Source: an uncultured Roseburia sp.
GTDB taxonomy: Bacteria > Bacillota > Clostridia > Lachnospirales > Lachnospiraceae
Assembly: GCA_934317215.1 (NCBI GenBank)
Contig: CAKREH010000025.1
Coordinates: 1-50,701 of the forward strand
Length of the DNA: 50,701 nt
Direction: 5' to 3'
Positions within the stretch are counted from its first letter, which is position 1, and the number at the start of each line of letters is the position of its first letter. Shown here piece by piece: positions 50,116 through 50,701 of this stretch. The translations under genes and the position numbers were made by a program. Below the pieces are notes generated by a model. The model was not told where the DNA came from, ran no database searches, and saw only the letters and a list, made by a program, of their open reading frames with translations.

Positions 50116-50406
50116 TTATTCTGTTTTCCTAAATTCTACCATAAGGATATCATTTCCGTAAAGTGCAGCCATCCGCAGCCACCATTTATCGCCGATTTCA
50201 GGAATTTCCCCCATCTTTTCAAGCAGTCTCAAACATGTCAGTAAATCCTTAAAACCAACCAAAAAGACATTGCCACCTTGTTGCATCTGAAAATAATATT
50301 GGTCTCTCTCGGGAATAAAGCCACCCTCTGACTTAAATGTTTCATCATCTTGTATCGCTATACCTGTAAGCATAGCTATTTTATTGCCATCTAACTTTTC
50401 TGCCAT
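50116..50406 (-). CDS. Unrecognised small protein, 96 aa
   Basis: I start at ATG 50406, which has AAAGGAG at good spacing; the longer frame from 50481 has none. The product (MAEKLDGNKIAMLTGIAIQD...) is compact, with alternating strands, a conserved-looking KWWLRMAALYGNDILMVEF end and no membrane segment. It lies upstream of the 299-residue gene on the same strand. Function unknown; possibly an immunity or regulatory partner. Confidence 0.65.
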   Translation of the reverse strand: MAEKLDGNKIAMLTGIAIQDDETFKSEGGFIPERDQYYFQMQQGGNVFLVGFKDLLTCLRLLEKMGEIPEIGDKWWLRMAALYGNDILMVEFRKTE

Positions 50407-50631
50407 ATTATGAACTCCTTTTCGTTTAATCTTATATTTGCTTAAAAGTTTCCCATGATACATATGAAGGCTCTCATACATTCATTACTTTAGTATAAAA
50501 AAAACCCCTGCATTTTCGACGGAATAAAAGAAAAGATTTTACTATTTTCGTTTCCTTTAAGAAAATACAGATAAAAAAAGAAGAATAAGATGTTCTATAA
50601 ATCTCATTTTGGGTGGAAAATAAGTGTCCGA

Positions 50632-50696
50632 CGGCACATTGTGGTAGGTGCTAACCGCATTTTATTTTCGGTATATCCACCTACCTGATCGTGCCG
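50632..50696. repeat. Nested inverted repeat at the window edge
   Basis: CGGCAC (50632) pairs with GTGCCG (50691), GTAGGTG (50644-50650) with CACCTAC (50678-50684), and CCG with CGG around the centre. No T tract follows inside the window. Confidence 0.6.
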
Positions 50697-50701
50697 AATC
50701 G

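Larger units (their letters stand above)
39916..50701. mobile_element. Integrated element in miaB (left part; right end outside window)
   Basis: From the break in miaB to the window edge the composition is AT-rich and the genes are of mobile-element type: a large serine recombinase, XRE repressor, two ImmA/IrrE peptidases, toxin-antitoxin pair, Pycsar-like defence operon and unrecognised proteins. No conjugation or phage structural genes are visible in this part. The left end is placed by the miaB junction. I find no second copy of the miaB junction, so the element exceeds 10.7 kb. That the serine recombinase made this insertion is inferred. Confidence 0.78.

Noticed and set aside
1..50701. 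tRNA or rRNA genes, replication origin
   Set aside because: I saw no cloverleaf or rRNA-like sequence and no iteron/DnaA-box cluster on reading both strands; a tRNAscan run would settle the former.

Overview
The window reads as a chromosome segment of a low-to-mid GC Firmicute of the Lachnospiraceae, most likely Roseburia or a close relative. The reasons are a GGGtGRT protein, a T-box in front of leuS, a proB-DUF896-cycloligase-proA-miaB gene order, and a GH112/GH136 lacto-N-tetraose locus of the kind described in the Roseburia-Eubacterium group. This is inference from protein recognition and gene order; no database search was possible.

Layout. 1-942 is the 3' part of the GGGtGRT gene. 943-7022 is an AT-rich tyrosine-integrase island inserted at the 3' end of that gene, bounded by a 37-bp imperfect direct repeat (906-942 and 6986-7022). 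It carries an overlapping AAA-ATPase/TOPRIM gene pair that looks like an anti-phage system. Next come an acyltransferase remnant, an MNT/HEPN toxin-antitoxin pair, and an SOS-controlled Y-family polymerase with a YolD-like partner. They are followed by two YhgE/Pip membrane proteins with small membrane proteins, ilvN-ilvC, leuS behind a T-box, a MATE transporter, and a LysR gene divergent from leuCD. A 2.2-kb insertion carrying an AlbA_2-type regulator lies between two near-identical copies of the leuD terminator. 26890-35084 is an AraC-controlled operon for import and phosphorolytic degradation of lacto-N-tetraose or related galacto-hexosamine sugars: GH112 phosphorylase, ABC importer, and a two-gene GH136 lacto-N-biosidase. 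Then follow apbE (opposite strand), proB, a DUF896 gene, 5-formyl-THF cycloligase and proA, with a 212-bp palindromic element in front of proA.

At about 39916 the miaB gene is cut inside its first Fe-S cysteine motif, and everything to the right edge is a second AT-rich mobile element whose right end lies outside the window. It carries a large serine recombinase, an XRE repressor, two ImmA/IrrE metallopeptidases, a Panacea/PemK-type toxin-antitoxin pair, an orphan BlaI-type regulator, and unrecognised genes. Its left cargo is an operon I read as a Pycsar (cyclic pyrimidine) defence system: ImmA/IrrE peptidase, class III nucleotide cyclase fused to a Nudix-fold domain, and a PycTM-like membrane effector. 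The Nudix domain appears to have lost its catalytic glutamates, so it may be a sensor. This is the best candidate for something undescribed. Other candidates are a short two-hairpin RNA with its own promoter beside the serine recombinase, and a second peptidase plus two-helix membrane protein pair.
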